From: Acidisphaera sp. S103
GTDB lineage: Bacteria; Pseudomonadota; Alphaproteobacteria; Acetobacterales; Acetobacteraceae
Length of the DNA: 64,000 nucleotides
Assembly (NCBI RefSeq): GCF_009765975.1
Contig: NZ_LMUJ01000092.1
Span: 79,283-143,282 of the forward strand
Direction of reading: 5' to 3'
In this document: positions 16,689 to 24,976 of the stretch, piece after piece
Numbering within the stretch: the stretch's first letter is position 1
How the letters are laid out: each line of letters opens with the position of its first letter
Program-made: the position numbers and the translations under genes
The notes under the pieces: model-generated
The model's input: only the letters and a program-made list of their open reading frames with translations
Databases searched by the model: none
What the model was told of the DNA's origin: nothing

Positions 16689-17626
16689 AGCACCTGCACC
16701 AACGGTGCCAGCGGGTTGTCGCCGTGCTGCGGCCGCACATCGTCCCAAACGCGCATCTTCAAGGCGGTGTACTGGTTCAGCGAGCGGCGCAGATCATCGG
16801 CCAGCAGCAGAGGATCGGCGAGGACAGCCAGAAAAAAGCCCTCCAGATGACCGGCGTCGTCGATCATCTGCCGCAGCACCTCATAGCAATCCATCACCGC
16901 CGCCGGGGAGTAGGCGTGGCCGTCCTGCACGTCTCGCCGATCCCGCAGCAGGCGGCGAACGTCGATCATCAGCAGGATGCCGGTTCCGCCGCACAGGCGC
17001 AGCCAGTGGCACAGTGATTTCAGCATGGCGCGGGCATTGTTGCGGCCGATTTTGGCACCGATCTGTGCGGTCCTCGCTGCCCCGAGGCGTCCGGGCGCGC
17101 CTTGCAGCCAGTCCAGGATCGCGTCGCGTAGGGCGTCCCGATCGTCGGCCAACCGCGTCGCGAGCAGAGCGATCATGGCATTGCGGAAATCCTGCGCGAG
17201 ATTGGCATCCTGCCACACCGTGCGGGTGATTTCCTGGTTGATCTGCATGCGCATCAGCGCCGGAGCGACCTCATTCGCCTCGGCGAGGACGGCGAGCGTC
17301 GTACGCCGGCCGGGATCTGGCCAGCGATATCCGCTGTCGATCACCACACGCTCCAACTGGGTTTGGGTCAGCGCGTCCCAGTCGATCGACCTGGCGATGG
17401 CGAAGAACAGATTCTGCAACAAATGCAGTTTGGTCGTCGCGGTGTCGATGGCGATCACCGTCAAACGGCACGCCCGTCCCAGGTGGGTCAGGCGCATCGA
17501 TACGTTGTCGGTCTGGTCGGCGTTCGCGGCGATCACGAAGCGAACGGCGCTGCCGCCGTCCGGGATGAAGGACGCGAGGTACTCCTCACGCATCAGATCC
17601 AGCCAGGCCTCAAGCGGGATCGCCAT
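16685..17626 (-). CDS. Probable pseudo-ATPase related to BrxD/DUF2791 (second gene of cassette)
   Basis: Protein of 313 aa. It starts with EAWLDLMREEYLASFI, then VRFVIAANADQTDN where a P-loop would be expected, without GxxxxGK. A Walker-B-like strand GTGILLMIDVRRLL (residues 215-228) keeps Asp but not the following Glu. The segment from RQMIDD to YTALKMRVWDDVRP (253-298) resembles the tail of DUF2791 ATPases. I read it as a catalytically dead paralogue of its neighbour, perhaps forming mixed rings or a regulatory cap. GGAGGG lies seven bases before the ATG; its stop overlaps the start of the active ATPase. The paralogy is by eye and needs a structure comparison. Confidence 0.5.
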   Translation of the reverse strand: MAIPLEAWLDLMREEYLASFIPDGGSAVRFVIAANADQTDNVSMRLTHLGRACRLTVIAIDTATTKLHLLQNLFFAIARSIDWDALTQTQLERVVIDSGYRWPDPGRRTTLAVLAEANEVAPALMRMQINQEITRTVWQDANLAQDFRNAMIALLATRLADDRDALRDAILDWLQGAPGRLGAARTAQIGAKIGRNNARAMLKSLCHWLRLCGGTGILLMIDVRRLLRDRRDVQDGHAYSPAAVMDCYEVLRQMIDDAGHLEGFFLAVLADPLLLADDLRRSLNQYTALKMRVWDDVRPQHGDNPLAPLVQVL

Positions 17627-17642
17627 GCGAAATCCCTCCCAT

Positions 17643-18428
17643 TCACGCCGGCGGCAGGAAGCGAATGCCGACGAAAATATGCTCGCCGCCGCGTTCGTCG
17701 TACACGGTCAGCCGATCCGCCCCCTTGCTGCCGGTGGAGGCTGGCAGGGTAAAGCCAAGGCCGGCTCTCGTCCGCGTGTCGGGCTCGCGGTTGAGCCGCA
17801 ACAGATCGCAGACGAAGGCCTCGCGCGGATAGTCCGCCGCGGCGGCCGGCAAGAGGGTGAGCAAGCCATGGATGCGGGATAGCGACACGATCGGGCCGTC
17901 CGAACCGTCCTGCGGCTTCCAGCCGGGCGGCACCAGATGCTGATAGGCGCGCCATAGCTGTTCGAGGAAGCCCGCCGCGTTGAAACGGCCGGCCTGCTGG
18001 GCGGCCTTCAACGATTTTACCAACGCAGAGGGGCGGATCGCACGCACCATTTTCCGTCCGACGCGCACGCCCGGGGTTTTCGCGTCAAGTTTGAGCACCA
18101 GGGGAAAGGCGCTCAGTCGGCCGTCGCGCTCGATGATGGTGACACCCTGGCGGGCGGCTTCGGCCATCAGTTCGGCTAAATACGTCCCGCCGGCGAAGGC
18201 GTCCTCGGCATCATATATGAACGATCCATCCAGGGATTTGAACGCCATGACAAGACGGTCCACCGCGTCCGGTGCCGGCTCAAGTTGCGTGGTCACGCCG
18301 TTGATGTCGCCGGTCGCCGCCATGCGGCGGGCGCGCTTGAGGCGGCCAAGCAAGCCGTTGGCCTGACGCTCCGCTTCCGCCAGCCTCGTTTCAAGTTCAG
18401 ATAGCGCTGATTCCAGCTCAATTGTCAT
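17643..18428 (-). CDS. Conserved hypothetical protein with N-terminal coiled coil (first gene of cassette)
   Basis: Protein of 261 aa. Residues 1-37 form a charged heptad-like helix (ELETRLAEAERQANGLLGRL). The rest is an alpha/beta region with LIxERDGRLSAFPLVLKL-type strands, VGRKMVRAIRPSALV, and a C-terminus containing LPASTGSKGADRLTVYDE and GEHIFVGIRF. No catalytic motif or known domain is evident. The conserved-looking basic central part and the TGSKG loop suggest nucleic-acid or nucleotide contact, as a guess. The next cassette gene begins 16 bases downstream, so the three are one operon. Start ATG 18428 is chosen because the helix begins there; the Shine-Dalgarno is weak. Confidence 0.55.
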   Translation of the reverse strand: MTIELESALSELETRLAEAERQANGLLGRLKRARRMAATGDINGVTTQLEPAPDAVDRLVMAFKSLDGSFIYDAEDAFAGGTYLAELMAEAARQGVTIIERDGRLSAFPLVLKLDAKTPGVRVGRKMVRAIRPSALVKSLKAAQQAGRFNAAGFLEQLWRAYQHLVPPGWKPQDGSDGPIVSLSRIHGLLTLLPAAAADYPREAFVCDLLRLNREPDTRTRAGLGFTLPASTGSKGADRLTVYDERGGEHIFVGIRFLPPA

Positions 18429-18577
18429 TCGTTGGTGCCCCGGATGAACGTTTAGCCTAGATTCGCGCGTTGGCCATCCCGAACATGACGCATGGATCGC
18501 GTCTTCCTGGCGGCGTTGCAATGTTGCGGGCGGATCCGGACGGCCGATCGTATCGAGCATGTCGTGACGACACGCGA

Positions 18578-19501
18578 TCACGGCAGCAGCGTGAGCCTTT
18601 CGCCCAGCAGCGCGAACAAACCGTCCGCATCGACAGTTTCAAGCACCTTGGCATTCACTGGATCGCCCGTGCGCCCCCAGCGATCGATCACCGTCCGGCC
18701 GCGGCTGGGTCCTGGCCCCAAATCCATCCGTACCGCGCAATCCCGCGCAGTGAACAGGTCCGGACGGATCAGCCATGCAACGGCGCAGGGATCGTGCAGC
18801 GGCGCCCCGATCCCCCCCAGCCGGCGCGACGGCGACACCGTTGCCTGGATATCACACGCGGCATTGAGGCTTCGACCGTTGCCGAGGCGACGCCATGCCG
18901 CGAGCCTGGCCGGTGTGGCTAGTGCCTGCGCCGTCAATTCCAAAGTCGTGAACACCACCGGGCGGCCGCTTGCCAGCAGGATGGCCAGTGCCTCCGGGTC
19001 GCTCCAGGCGTTGAATTCCGCGGCAGGCGTGACGTTGCCCTCGGCCCAGGCGCCGCTCATCAGCACGATCTGCCGCACGCGGGCGGCCAGCGCCGGTTCG
19101 GTGGCCAGGGCAAGGGCCAGGTTGGTGGCCGGCCCGATGCCGATCAGTGTCACCGGTTCGGCGCTGTCGCGTAAAATGCCCCGAATAACATCGGCCGCCA
19201 GTCCGGGGGCGGCGGTTCCGCCGCGCGGCAGGACGACACCACCCAGCCCATCCTCGCCGTGGACACCGGTCTCACTGACAAACGCTCCCAGCAGTGGGCG
19301 GTCGGCCCCGGCATGGACCGGCACCTCGGACCCTGCCAGGGCGGTCAAAGCGAGCGCGTTGGGCAGCGTATGTACCAGCCCGACATTGCCACCCGCCACC
19401 GTGACGGCGAGTACTGACAGTTCGGGCGAGGCCAGCGCCAGCAACAGCGCGATCGCATCATCGGTGCCGGGGTCACAATCGAGAATCACGGGGATCGCCA
19501 C
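18578..19501 (-). CDS. Nucleoside hydrolase (inosine-uridine preferring type)
   Basis: N-ribohydrolase of 307 aa that splits ribonucleosides into ribose and free base for salvage. The calcium-binding signature DCDPGTDDAIAL near the N-terminus is diagnostic of the IUNH family; GIGPATNLALAL and AEFNAWSDPEAL carry further active-site residues including the late Asn and Asp. Translation most likely starts at GTG 19501, because GGGAG lies seven bases upstream and the protein then begins at the expected strand. It is 20 bases downstream of the MmyB-type regulator and upstream of the cassette operon on the same strand. Confidence 0.9.
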   Translation of the reverse strand: MAIPVILDCDPGTDDAIALLLALASPELSVLAVTVAGGNVGLVHTLPNALALTALAGSEVPVHAGADRPLLGAFVSETGVHGEDGLGGVVLPRGGTAAPGLAADVIRGILRDSAEPVTLIGIGPATNLALALATEPALAARVRQIVLMSGAWAEGNVTPAAEFNAWSDPEALAILLASGRPVVFTTLELTAQALATPARLAAWRRLGNGRSLNAACDIQATVSPSRRLGGIGAPLHDPCAVAWLIRPDLFTARDCAVRMDLGPGPSRGRTVIDRWGRTGDPVNAKVLETVDADGLFALLGERLTLLP

Positions 19502-19521
19502 GTTTTGTCTCCCTTGTTGAA

Positions 19522-20340
19522 TTACGGTTCGGAGGCAAACCGCCGCATCGCCTCTACCGTGGTGTGGTCGGCCGGAAAGAAGCACTCCAGCGCCAGTTCG
19601 GACAGGGTGATGTCGACCGGCGTGCCGAACACCGTCGTGGTGCTGAAGAAGGACAGCACTCCGGCATCGGTGGCCAAACGGAACGGCACCGCCACGTTGC
19701 CGAACGACCGACCCGCCGCCGGTGGGGCCTCGCCGTGCGGTACCGGATAGGACCGCAGTTCCGCCAGCAGGTCGACCAGTACCGGGTCGCCGGAGGCATC
19801 GATCTGCTGGCGCAGTCGGACCAGCAGGTGCGCCCGCCATTCCGGCAGGTTGACGGTGCGCGGTGCCAGCCCGGACGGATGCAACCCCAGCCGCAGCACG
19901 TTCACCGGTGGCCGCAGCAGCGCCGGATCGACGCCCACGATCAGTGGTGCGATCGCCCGGTTGGCCGCCACCATGCACCAGTGACGATCGATCGCGAGCG
20001 CCGGATGCGGCTCATGCCCCCTCAGCACCAGATCGACCGCCTGCCGCACCGCACCCAGTGTCGCGTCGTCGAGCGGCCGTTCCGGAAACACCGGGGCGTA
20101 GCCCGCGGCGTGCAGCAGCACATTCCTGGCGCGCAACGGGACATTCAGGCGCTCTGCCAGGTGCAGCACCATGTCGCGGCTCGGCACCGACCGCCCGGTT
20201 TCCAGAAAGCTGAGATGTTTGGTCGAGATGTCGGCTTCACAGGCGAGGTCGAGTTGGCTCAGGCGCCGCCGCTGCCGCCACTCGCGCAGCAGGGCGCCGA
20301 CGGGACGGGACGACGGGGCAGTCACGGTGATCAACGTCAT
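19522..20340 (-). CDS. XRE-type helix-turn-helix regulator with MmyB-like ligand domain
   Basis: Transcription factor of 272 aa. Residues 10-70 form a HTH_3/XRE DNA-binding domain (LREWRQRRRLSQLDLACEADIS, then HLSFLETGRSVPSRDMV). The remainder is an MmyB-like PAS-type sensor, recognisable by HWCMVAANRAIAPL, VLRLGLHPSGLAP and the end FFPADHTTVEAMRRF. Such regulators are common in actinobacteria and alphaproteobacteria and usually control neighbouring metabolic genes; small-molecule ligands, possibly fatty acids, have been reported for relatives. The nearest targets are the nucleoside hydrolase downstream or the divergent thioesterase. ATG 20340 is preferred over TTG 20346. Confidence 0.88.
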   Translation of the reverse strand: MTLITVTAPSSRPVGALLREWRQRRRLSQLDLACEADISTKHLSFLETGRSVPSRDMVLHLAERLNVPLRARNVLLHAAGYAPVFPERPLDDATLGAVRQAVDLVLRGHEPHPALAIDRHWCMVAANRAIAPLIVGVDPALLRPPVNVLRLGLHPSGLAPRTVNLPEWRAHLLVRLRQQIDASGDPVLVDLLAELRSYPVPHGEAPPAAGRSFGNVAVPFRLATDAGVLSFFSTTTVFGTPVDITLSELALECFFPADHTTVEAMRRFASEP

Positions 20341-20442
20341 ATGCAACGCTACCGCGGGCCGTGGCGCAATTCCATTACCTGGCGGTTAATGGGTGAGCAG
20401 ATCAGACCGTGGCATACTTAGGTGGGAACAAGGGAGCACATC

Positions 20443-20853
20443 ATGGACGACCTTCAGCGCCTGCGCCAATCGCCGCTGCCCTTCGCCGCCCTGCTCGGTA
20501 TCCAGTTCACCAGCGCGGCGCCGGACCGGGTGACCGCCGAACTTGTGGTCCGCGATGATCTGTGCACAGGGCCGGCTATCCTGCATGGCGGTGCGATCAT
20601 GGCCTTTGCCGACACGCTGGGGGCCGCTGCGACCGTCATCAACCTGCCCGCCGGCACCGGCACCACGACCATCGAATCGAAAACCAATTTCCTCGCGCCG
20701 GCACCGGTCGGTACCAAGGTCCTTGCCGAGACCACACCCGTCCATCGCGGCCGGCGCACCATGGTCTGGCAGACACGCATCACGACTGAGGCCGGCCGCA
20801 CCATCGCGCTGGTCACGCAGACGCAACTGGTGATCGAGCCGCGGGCGCCGTAA
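20443..20853 (+). CDS. Hotdog-fold thioesterase (PaaI/YiiD type)
   Basis: Acyl-CoA thioesterase of 136 aa with a single hotdog domain. The signature helix LHGGAIMAFADTLGAAA carries the HGG and Asp of the PaaI family active site; TIESKTNFLAPAPVG forms the following strand. It hydrolyses thioesters such as aryl-CoA or short acyl-CoA. ATG 20443 is preceded by AGGGAG at seven bases; an in-frame GTG at 20422 has no such site. It is divergent from the MmyB-type regulator and could be under its control. Confidence 0.88.
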   Translation: MDDLQRLRQSPLPFAALLGIQFTSAAPDRVTAELVVRDDLCTGPAILHGGAIMAFADTLGAAATVINLPAGTGTTTIESKTNFLAPAPVGTKVLAETTPVHRGRRTMVWQTRITTEAGRTIALVTQTQLVIEPRAP

Positions 20854-20963
20854 CGCGACCAGCGGGGTTGGCGTCCGATCCGGCCGCGGCATTTCCCTTA
20901 CTGGCCAGCAACGTGATATCCATTCGGCGGGCCGGAACCGCCGGTCAGCGCAGGAGTCGCCTC

Positions 20964-21596
20964 ATGCCGGGTTTGTCAGGTCTTGCCGCGTTTTCACTGA
21001 TTACGGTCGGACTGGTGCTGACGCCGGGTCCGAACATGATGTATCTGATTTCGCGATCGATCTCCCAGGGACGCATGGCCGGGCTGGTTTCCCTGGGCGG
21101 GGTCGCGCTGGGGTTCGTGTTCTATATGCTGAGCGCGGCCTTCGGCATTACCGCCCTGCTGCTGGCGGTGCCGTATGGCTACGACGCGCTGCGTTTCGGT
21201 GGTGCGGTGTATCTGCTGTATCTCGCATGGCAGGTGCTGAAGCCGGGCGGCCGGTCGCCATTCCAGGTCCGGACGCTCCCCAAGGATAGCCGGGGACGGC
21301 TGTTCATCATGGGGCTGGTGACGAACCTGCTGAACCCGAAAGTCGCCATGCTGTTCCTGTCGCTGCTGCCGCAATTCGTCGATCCGGCGCGCGGCAGCAT
21401 CCTGGCGCAGTCGCTAGTGCTGGGAACCGCCTATATCGTCATCAGCGTCAGCGTGAACGCCTTGATCGCGATGACCGCCGGGTCCATCGCGGCGTTCCTC
21501 GCCGACCGGCCGCTCTGGCTGGTGGTCCAACGCTGGGTGATGGGCACGGTTCTCGCCGGGATGGCGCTGCGATTGGCGACGGACTCGCGTCGCTGA
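20964..21596 (+). CDS. LysE/RhtB-family exporter
   Basis: Inner-membrane amino acid exporter of 210 aa with about six hydrophobic helices. The family signature is TPGPNMMYLISRSISQGR near the first helix, with NLLNPKVAMLFLSLLPQF in the central region. Members export amino acids such as threonine, homoserine, leucine or lysine. The start at 20964 has AGGAG seven bases upstream and sits just before the first helix. It is followed 26 bases later by an MFS carrier on the same strand. Confidence 0.9.
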   Translation: MPGLSGLAAFSLITVGLVLTPGPNMMYLISRSISQGRMAGLVSLGGVALGFVFYMLSAAFGITALLLAVPYGYDALRFGGAVYLLYLAWQVLKPGGRSPFQVRTLPKDSRGRLFIMGLVTNLLNPKVAMLFLSLLPQFVDPARGSILAQSLVLGTAYIVISVSVNALIAMTAGSIAAFLADRPLWLVVQRWVMGTVLAGMALRLATDSRR

Positions 21597-21622
21597 CGCC
21601 CCGGAATGGCCGGTTCTAAGTG

Positions 21623-22879
21623 ATGGCGCGGATGTTCTTCGGCTGGAAAGTGGTTTCGGCGGCGTTCATCGTCGCCATTTTCACCTGGGGGATTGGCTTC
21701 TATGGGCCGCCGATCTTCCTCAACGCGATCCATCAGAACCGAGGCTGGTCCATCCCGCTGATCTCGGCCGCATTCACCTGCAACCTGCTGATCGGCGCCG
21801 TCGTCATGACCAACCTCGCGTGGCTGCACGCGCGGTTCGGCGTCGCCGCAGTGACCCGAGCGGGGGCGGTGCTGACGGCGTTGGGGCTGGTTGGCTGGGC
21901 GCTCGCCGCCGAACCGTGGCAGCTTTTCGCCATCACGCCGATCAGTGCCTCGGGCTGGGCGATGACCAGCGGCCCGGCGCTTAACGCGATGGTCGCGCCT
22001 TGGTTCGATCGGCGCCGGCCCGCCGCGCTGTCGATGGCCTATAATGGCGCCAGTTTCGGCGGCATCGTCTTTTCACCGCTGTGGGTCGCGCTGATCGGTC
22101 ATTTCGGTTTCCTGGAGGCGATGGCGCTGGTCGGCGGCGCGATGGTCGCCATCGTATGGTGGCTAGCCGGGCATTATTTCGTGCCGACGCCGGAGGAGAT
22201 GGGTCTGCGGGTTGACGACGGCCCTTCGGTGGCCACGCCCGTGCGACGTGTATCGGCGGCGAGTCAGCCGATCGGACCCGCCGGTCCGTGGCGAGACCGC
22301 CGGTTGCTTACCCAGGCGGCGGCCGCTGCCCTGTCGCTGTTCGCCCAGGTCGGGCTGATGATGCAGTTGTTCTCCCTGCTGGTCCCGGCACTCGGCCAGG
22401 GCGCCGCCGGTGTCGTCCTGGGGTTCGCGCCTGCCGCGGCTCTGGCTGGCCGTTCCATTACGGCTCGACTTATGCGCCCCGGGATCAACCGCCGCCTGGT
22501 CGGGATGGCGAATAGCATCGTGCAGATCGTTGGATCGGTCGCATTGTTGCTCGCCGCGGGGCGGAATGTGCCGCTTCTGGTGACCGGATCGCTGCTGTTC
22601 GGTCTGGGGATCGGCACCACCGCGTCCATGCCGCCGCTGATCGCCCAGGGTGAGTTTACGCCATCCGACCTGCCGCGCGCCGTGGCACTGGTGATGGGTA
22701 TCAGCCAGGGATGCTTCGCCTTCGCCCCGCTGGCCTTCGGCACTTTGCGCATAACAGGCAGCGACGGTCACGCTCCCCTGGTCTTTGCCGCCTCGGCGGC
22801 CTTGCAGATGGCCGCGGTAGTCGCCCTGTGGCTGGGTATGCCCCGGGCGGCCGTCGGCTTGGCGGAAGACCTGTCGTAA
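21623..22879 (+). CDS. MFS transporter
   Basis: Twelve-helix major facilitator of 418 aa. The first helix reads FFGWKVVSAAFIVAIFTWGIGFYGPPIFL, a pattern of the monocarboxylate/oxalate-formate-like MFS group; APWFDRRRPAALSMAYNGASFGG corresponds to the conserved helix 5 region of that group. The substrate is unknown, perhaps a small carboxylate. Alternative starts are GTG 21620 and ATG 21632. No regulator or enzyme is clearly linked. Confidence 0.85.
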   Translation: MARMFFGWKVVSAAFIVAIFTWGIGFYGPPIFLNAIHQNRGWSIPLISAAFTCNLLIGAVVMTNLAWLHARFGVAAVTRAGAVLTALGLVGWALAAEPWQLFAITPISASGWAMTSGPALNAMVAPWFDRRRPAALSMAYNGASFGGIVFSPLWVALIGHFGFLEAMALVGGAMVAIVWWLAGHYFVPTPEEMGLRVDDGPSVATPVRRVSAASQPIGPAGPWRDRRLLTQAAAAALSLFAQVGLMMQLFSLLVPALGQGAAGVVLGFAPAAALAGRSITARLMRPGINRRLVGMANSIVQIVGSVALLLAAGRNVPLLVTGSLLFGLGIGTTASMPPLIAQGEFTPSDLPRAVALVMGISQGCFAFAPLAFGTLRITGSDGHAPLVFAASAALQMAAVVALWLGMPRAAVGLAEDLS

Positions 22880-22968
22880 CCACGTGATCCATGATGGTTT
22901 GACCTTTGCATGTTCCACGGAAGCGGTCAGACTGCCCCGGTCTGGAGCAACAAAAAGGGGAGGTTCCG

Positions 22969-23691
22969 ATGGCACGCATCGCACTGGTTACAGGCGGAAC
23001 TCGGGGTATCGGCGCGGCGATCAGCCTGACGCTGAAGGCCCAGGGCCGTACCGTCGTCGCTAACTACGGATCGAACGATGCGGCCGCCGAAGCGTTTCAA
23101 GCGGAAACCGGCATCGCCATCGTCAAATTCAACGTTTGCGAGTTTGAGGCATGCGAGGCCGGCATCGCCAAAGTCACCGCGGAGCACGGTCCGATCGATA
23201 TCCTGGTGAACAACGCCGGCATCACGCGCGACGGTACCCTGCTGCGCATGCGGCGGGACATGTGGGACGCGGTTCTGGATACCAACCTTGGCTCCTGCTT
23301 CAACATGTGCAAGCTGACGTTCGAGGGCATGCGCGAGCGCAAGTTTGGCCGTGTCGTGAACATCGGCAGCATCAACGGGCAGGCCGGACAATATGGCCAG
23401 GTGAACTATGCCGCCGCCAAATCAGGCATTCACGGTTTCACCAAGGCGCTGGCACAGGAAGGCGCGCGCTATGGTATCACCGTCAATGCGATCGCCCCTG
23501 GTTATGTCGATACAGAGATGGTGCGCGCGGTCCCCGGCGAGGTGCTGCGCAAGATCGTCGCGAAAATTCCCGTCGGACGCCTGGGCCATGCCGAAGATAT
23601 CGCTCGCGGCGTGGCGTTCCTGACCGCCGAGGATGCAGATTTCGTTACTGGATCGACGCTGTCGATCAACGGCGGGATGCACATGTATTGA
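22969..23691 (+). CDS. phaB: Acetoacetyl-CoA reductase, NADPH-dependent
   Basis: SDR enzyme of 240 aa that reduces acetoacetyl-CoA to (R)-3-hydroxybutyryl-CoA, the second step of polyhydroxybutyrate synthesis. TGGTRGIG binds NADPH; NNAGITRDGTLLRM, the catalytic Ser in NIGSINGQAGQ, and YAAAKSG with Tyr and Lys complete the active site. The GQxGQxGQ-like sequence and C-terminus (STLSINGGMHMY) are typical of PhaB and separate it from FabG. AAGGGGAGG lies upstream of ATG 22969. No phaA or phaC is adjacent, so the PHB pathway is split in this genome. Confidence 0.92.
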   Translation: MARIALVTGGTRGIGAAISLTLKAQGRTVVANYGSNDAAAEAFQAETGIAIVKFNVCEFEACEAGIAKVTAEHGPIDILVNNAGITRDGTLLRMRRDMWDAVLDTNLGSCFNMCKLTFEGMRERKFGRVVNIGSINGQAGQYGQVNYAAAKSGIHGFTKALAQEGARYGITVNAIAPGYVDTEMVRAVPGEVLRKIVAKIPVGRLGHAEDIARGVAFLTAEDADFVTGSTLSINGGMHMY

Positions 23692-23781
23692 GCGGCGTGG
23701 GCGGGCTCTGACCCGCCTGCCGGCTTGCCATCGGTTGGAAAGCGGAGTCATCATTCCGGCAAGGAAGGAGGGCTTCAGCCC

Positions 23782-24657
23782 ATGAACGCGCCACGCAACA
23801 CGCAATACCGTCATCTGGACGTCCAGAAGATCGCCGGATCACTCGGTGCCGAGGTTCGCGGGGTCGATCTGTCGCAAGATGTGTCCGAGGAAGTGCTGGC
23901 GGAAATCCGAGCCGCGCTGCTGGACAATCTGGTGATCGCGATCCGCGGCCAGAACATCACACCGGACCAGCAACTGGCCTTCGCACGCCGCTGGGGCGAG
24001 ATCCATCTGCATCCGTTCATGCAAGGGATGGAGGACTATCCGGAGATCCTGAAGATCGTCAAACGACCCACCGACAAGAAGAATTTCGGCGGGTCGTGGC
24101 ACACCGACCAGATGTTCTCACCCAGCCCTGCCATGGGTACGATGCTGTATGCGCTGGAGGTGCCCTCCGCCGGCGGTGACACGCTGTTCACCAATCAATA
24201 TCTTGCCTACGAAAGCCTGTCAGATGCGATGAAGGACATCGCCGGGCAGCTTCGCACCGTCTGCGTCGGCGACAACTTCAAGGCGGCCAACGGCCTGTCG
24301 CGCAAGGAACGCTACGACCGGCAAATGAGCGAGATGAAGGTCAAGGACCCTGGCGACGTCATCACCACCAGCATCCATCCGCTGGTGCGGACCCACCCGG
24401 AGACCGGCCGCAAATCCATTTACATCGGTGGCCACGTGCAGAACTTCGATGGCATGACCGACGAGGAAAGCCAGCCGCTGATGGACTTCTTCATGAAACA
24501 GTCCACCAGGCCGGAACATACCTGCCGGGTCCGCTGGGAAGCCGGCACGCTGACCTTCTGGGACAACCGCTGCACCCAGCATTTCGCGATCAACGACTAC
24601 CCGTCCGAAACACGCCTCATGCACCGCATCACGATCCGCGGAGATCAGCCGTTTTAG
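23782..24657 (+). CDS. TauD/TfdA-family alpha-ketoglutarate-dependent dioxygenase
   Basis: Iron(II)/2-oxoglutarate oxygenase of 291 aa hydroxylating a small acid or sulfonate. The facial triad is visible: His107 and Asp109 in SWHTDQMF, and the distal His in NRCTQHFAINDY. The Arg that binds 2-oxoglutarate is in MHRITIRGD. The N-terminus (IAGSLGAEVRGVDL) is the standard TauD opening. GGAAGGAGGG lies about ten bases before the ATG. No sulfonate transporter is present nearby, so the substrate cannot be inferred. Confidence 0.88.
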   Translation: MNAPRNTQYRHLDVQKIAGSLGAEVRGVDLSQDVSEEVLAEIRAALLDNLVIAIRGQNITPDQQLAFARRWGEIHLHPFMQGMEDYPEILKIVKRPTDKKNFGGSWHTDQMFSPSPAMGTMLYALEVPSAGGDTLFTNQYLAYESLSDAMKDIAGQLRTVCVGDNFKAANGLSRKERYDRQMSEMKVKDPGDVITTSIHPLVRTHPETGRKSIYIGGHVQNFDGMTDEESQPLMDFFMKQSTRPEHTCRVRWEAGTLTFWDNRCTQHFAINDYPSETRLMHRITIRGDQPF

Positions 24658-24667
24658 GGGATGAGGA

Positions 24668-24691
24668 GCGGGGTGCCGCCGCGCACCCCGC
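24668..24691 (+). terminator. GC-rich hairpin behind the dioxygenase gene
   Basis: GCGGGGTGC (24668-24676) pairs perfectly with GCACCCCGC (24683-24691) across a 6-base loop, starting 10 bases after the dioxygenase stop codon. No T-run follows, so it may be a weak terminator or an mRNA 3-prime stabiliser rather than a full intrinsic terminator. Confidence 0.4.
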
Positions 24692-24915
24692 CAAGGGCCG
24701 TTGATCCTGAGTCTTGGTTGCGTGCCGGCGTCGCGAGGCCGCTGGCATCGCGGGAATTCGCCGCAACGCACTGCCAGGCCAAACCAAGCCTCGACCGGGA
24801 ACGGCGAAACACTTACCCGGCGGTCAATCTATTACAGCGCCAACGGGCGCAATGGATGACAAAACCAAAACGAAGATGACGATTGTTTTGCGGGCTCCGG
24901 TGAAACCCACTCTCC

Positions 24916-24940
24916 AAAAAAACGGCGTCCGAAGACGCCG
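24916..24940 (-). terminator. Intrinsic terminator, minus strand
   Basis: Read on the minus strand, CGGCGTC-TTCG-GACGCCG forms a 7-base GC stem with the very stable UUCG tetraloop, followed at once by seven T residues. This is a textbook rho-independent terminator for leftward transcription. No annotated gene reads into it, which argues for a short leftward transcript starting in the region divergent from glcB. Confidence 0.75.
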
Positions 24941-24976
24941 CTTAAGTTTGGGGGGGAAACGTCACGCGGATGAGGC

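Noticed and set aside
15441-16850. Long open frame on the plus strand opposite the ATPase gene
   Set aside because: It is the antisense of a gene with clear Walker motifs; its protein is rich in Arg, Gly, His and Gln, typical of shadow frames in high-GC DNA. The same holds for plus-strand frames at 1578-2663, 2829-4055, 4323-5552 and 62038-63468.
14295-18428. A full BREX locus
   Set aside because: Only a BrxD/DUF2791-like ATPase and a relative are present. There is no methyltransferase, PglZ, helicase, BrxC/PglY or kinase gene nearby.
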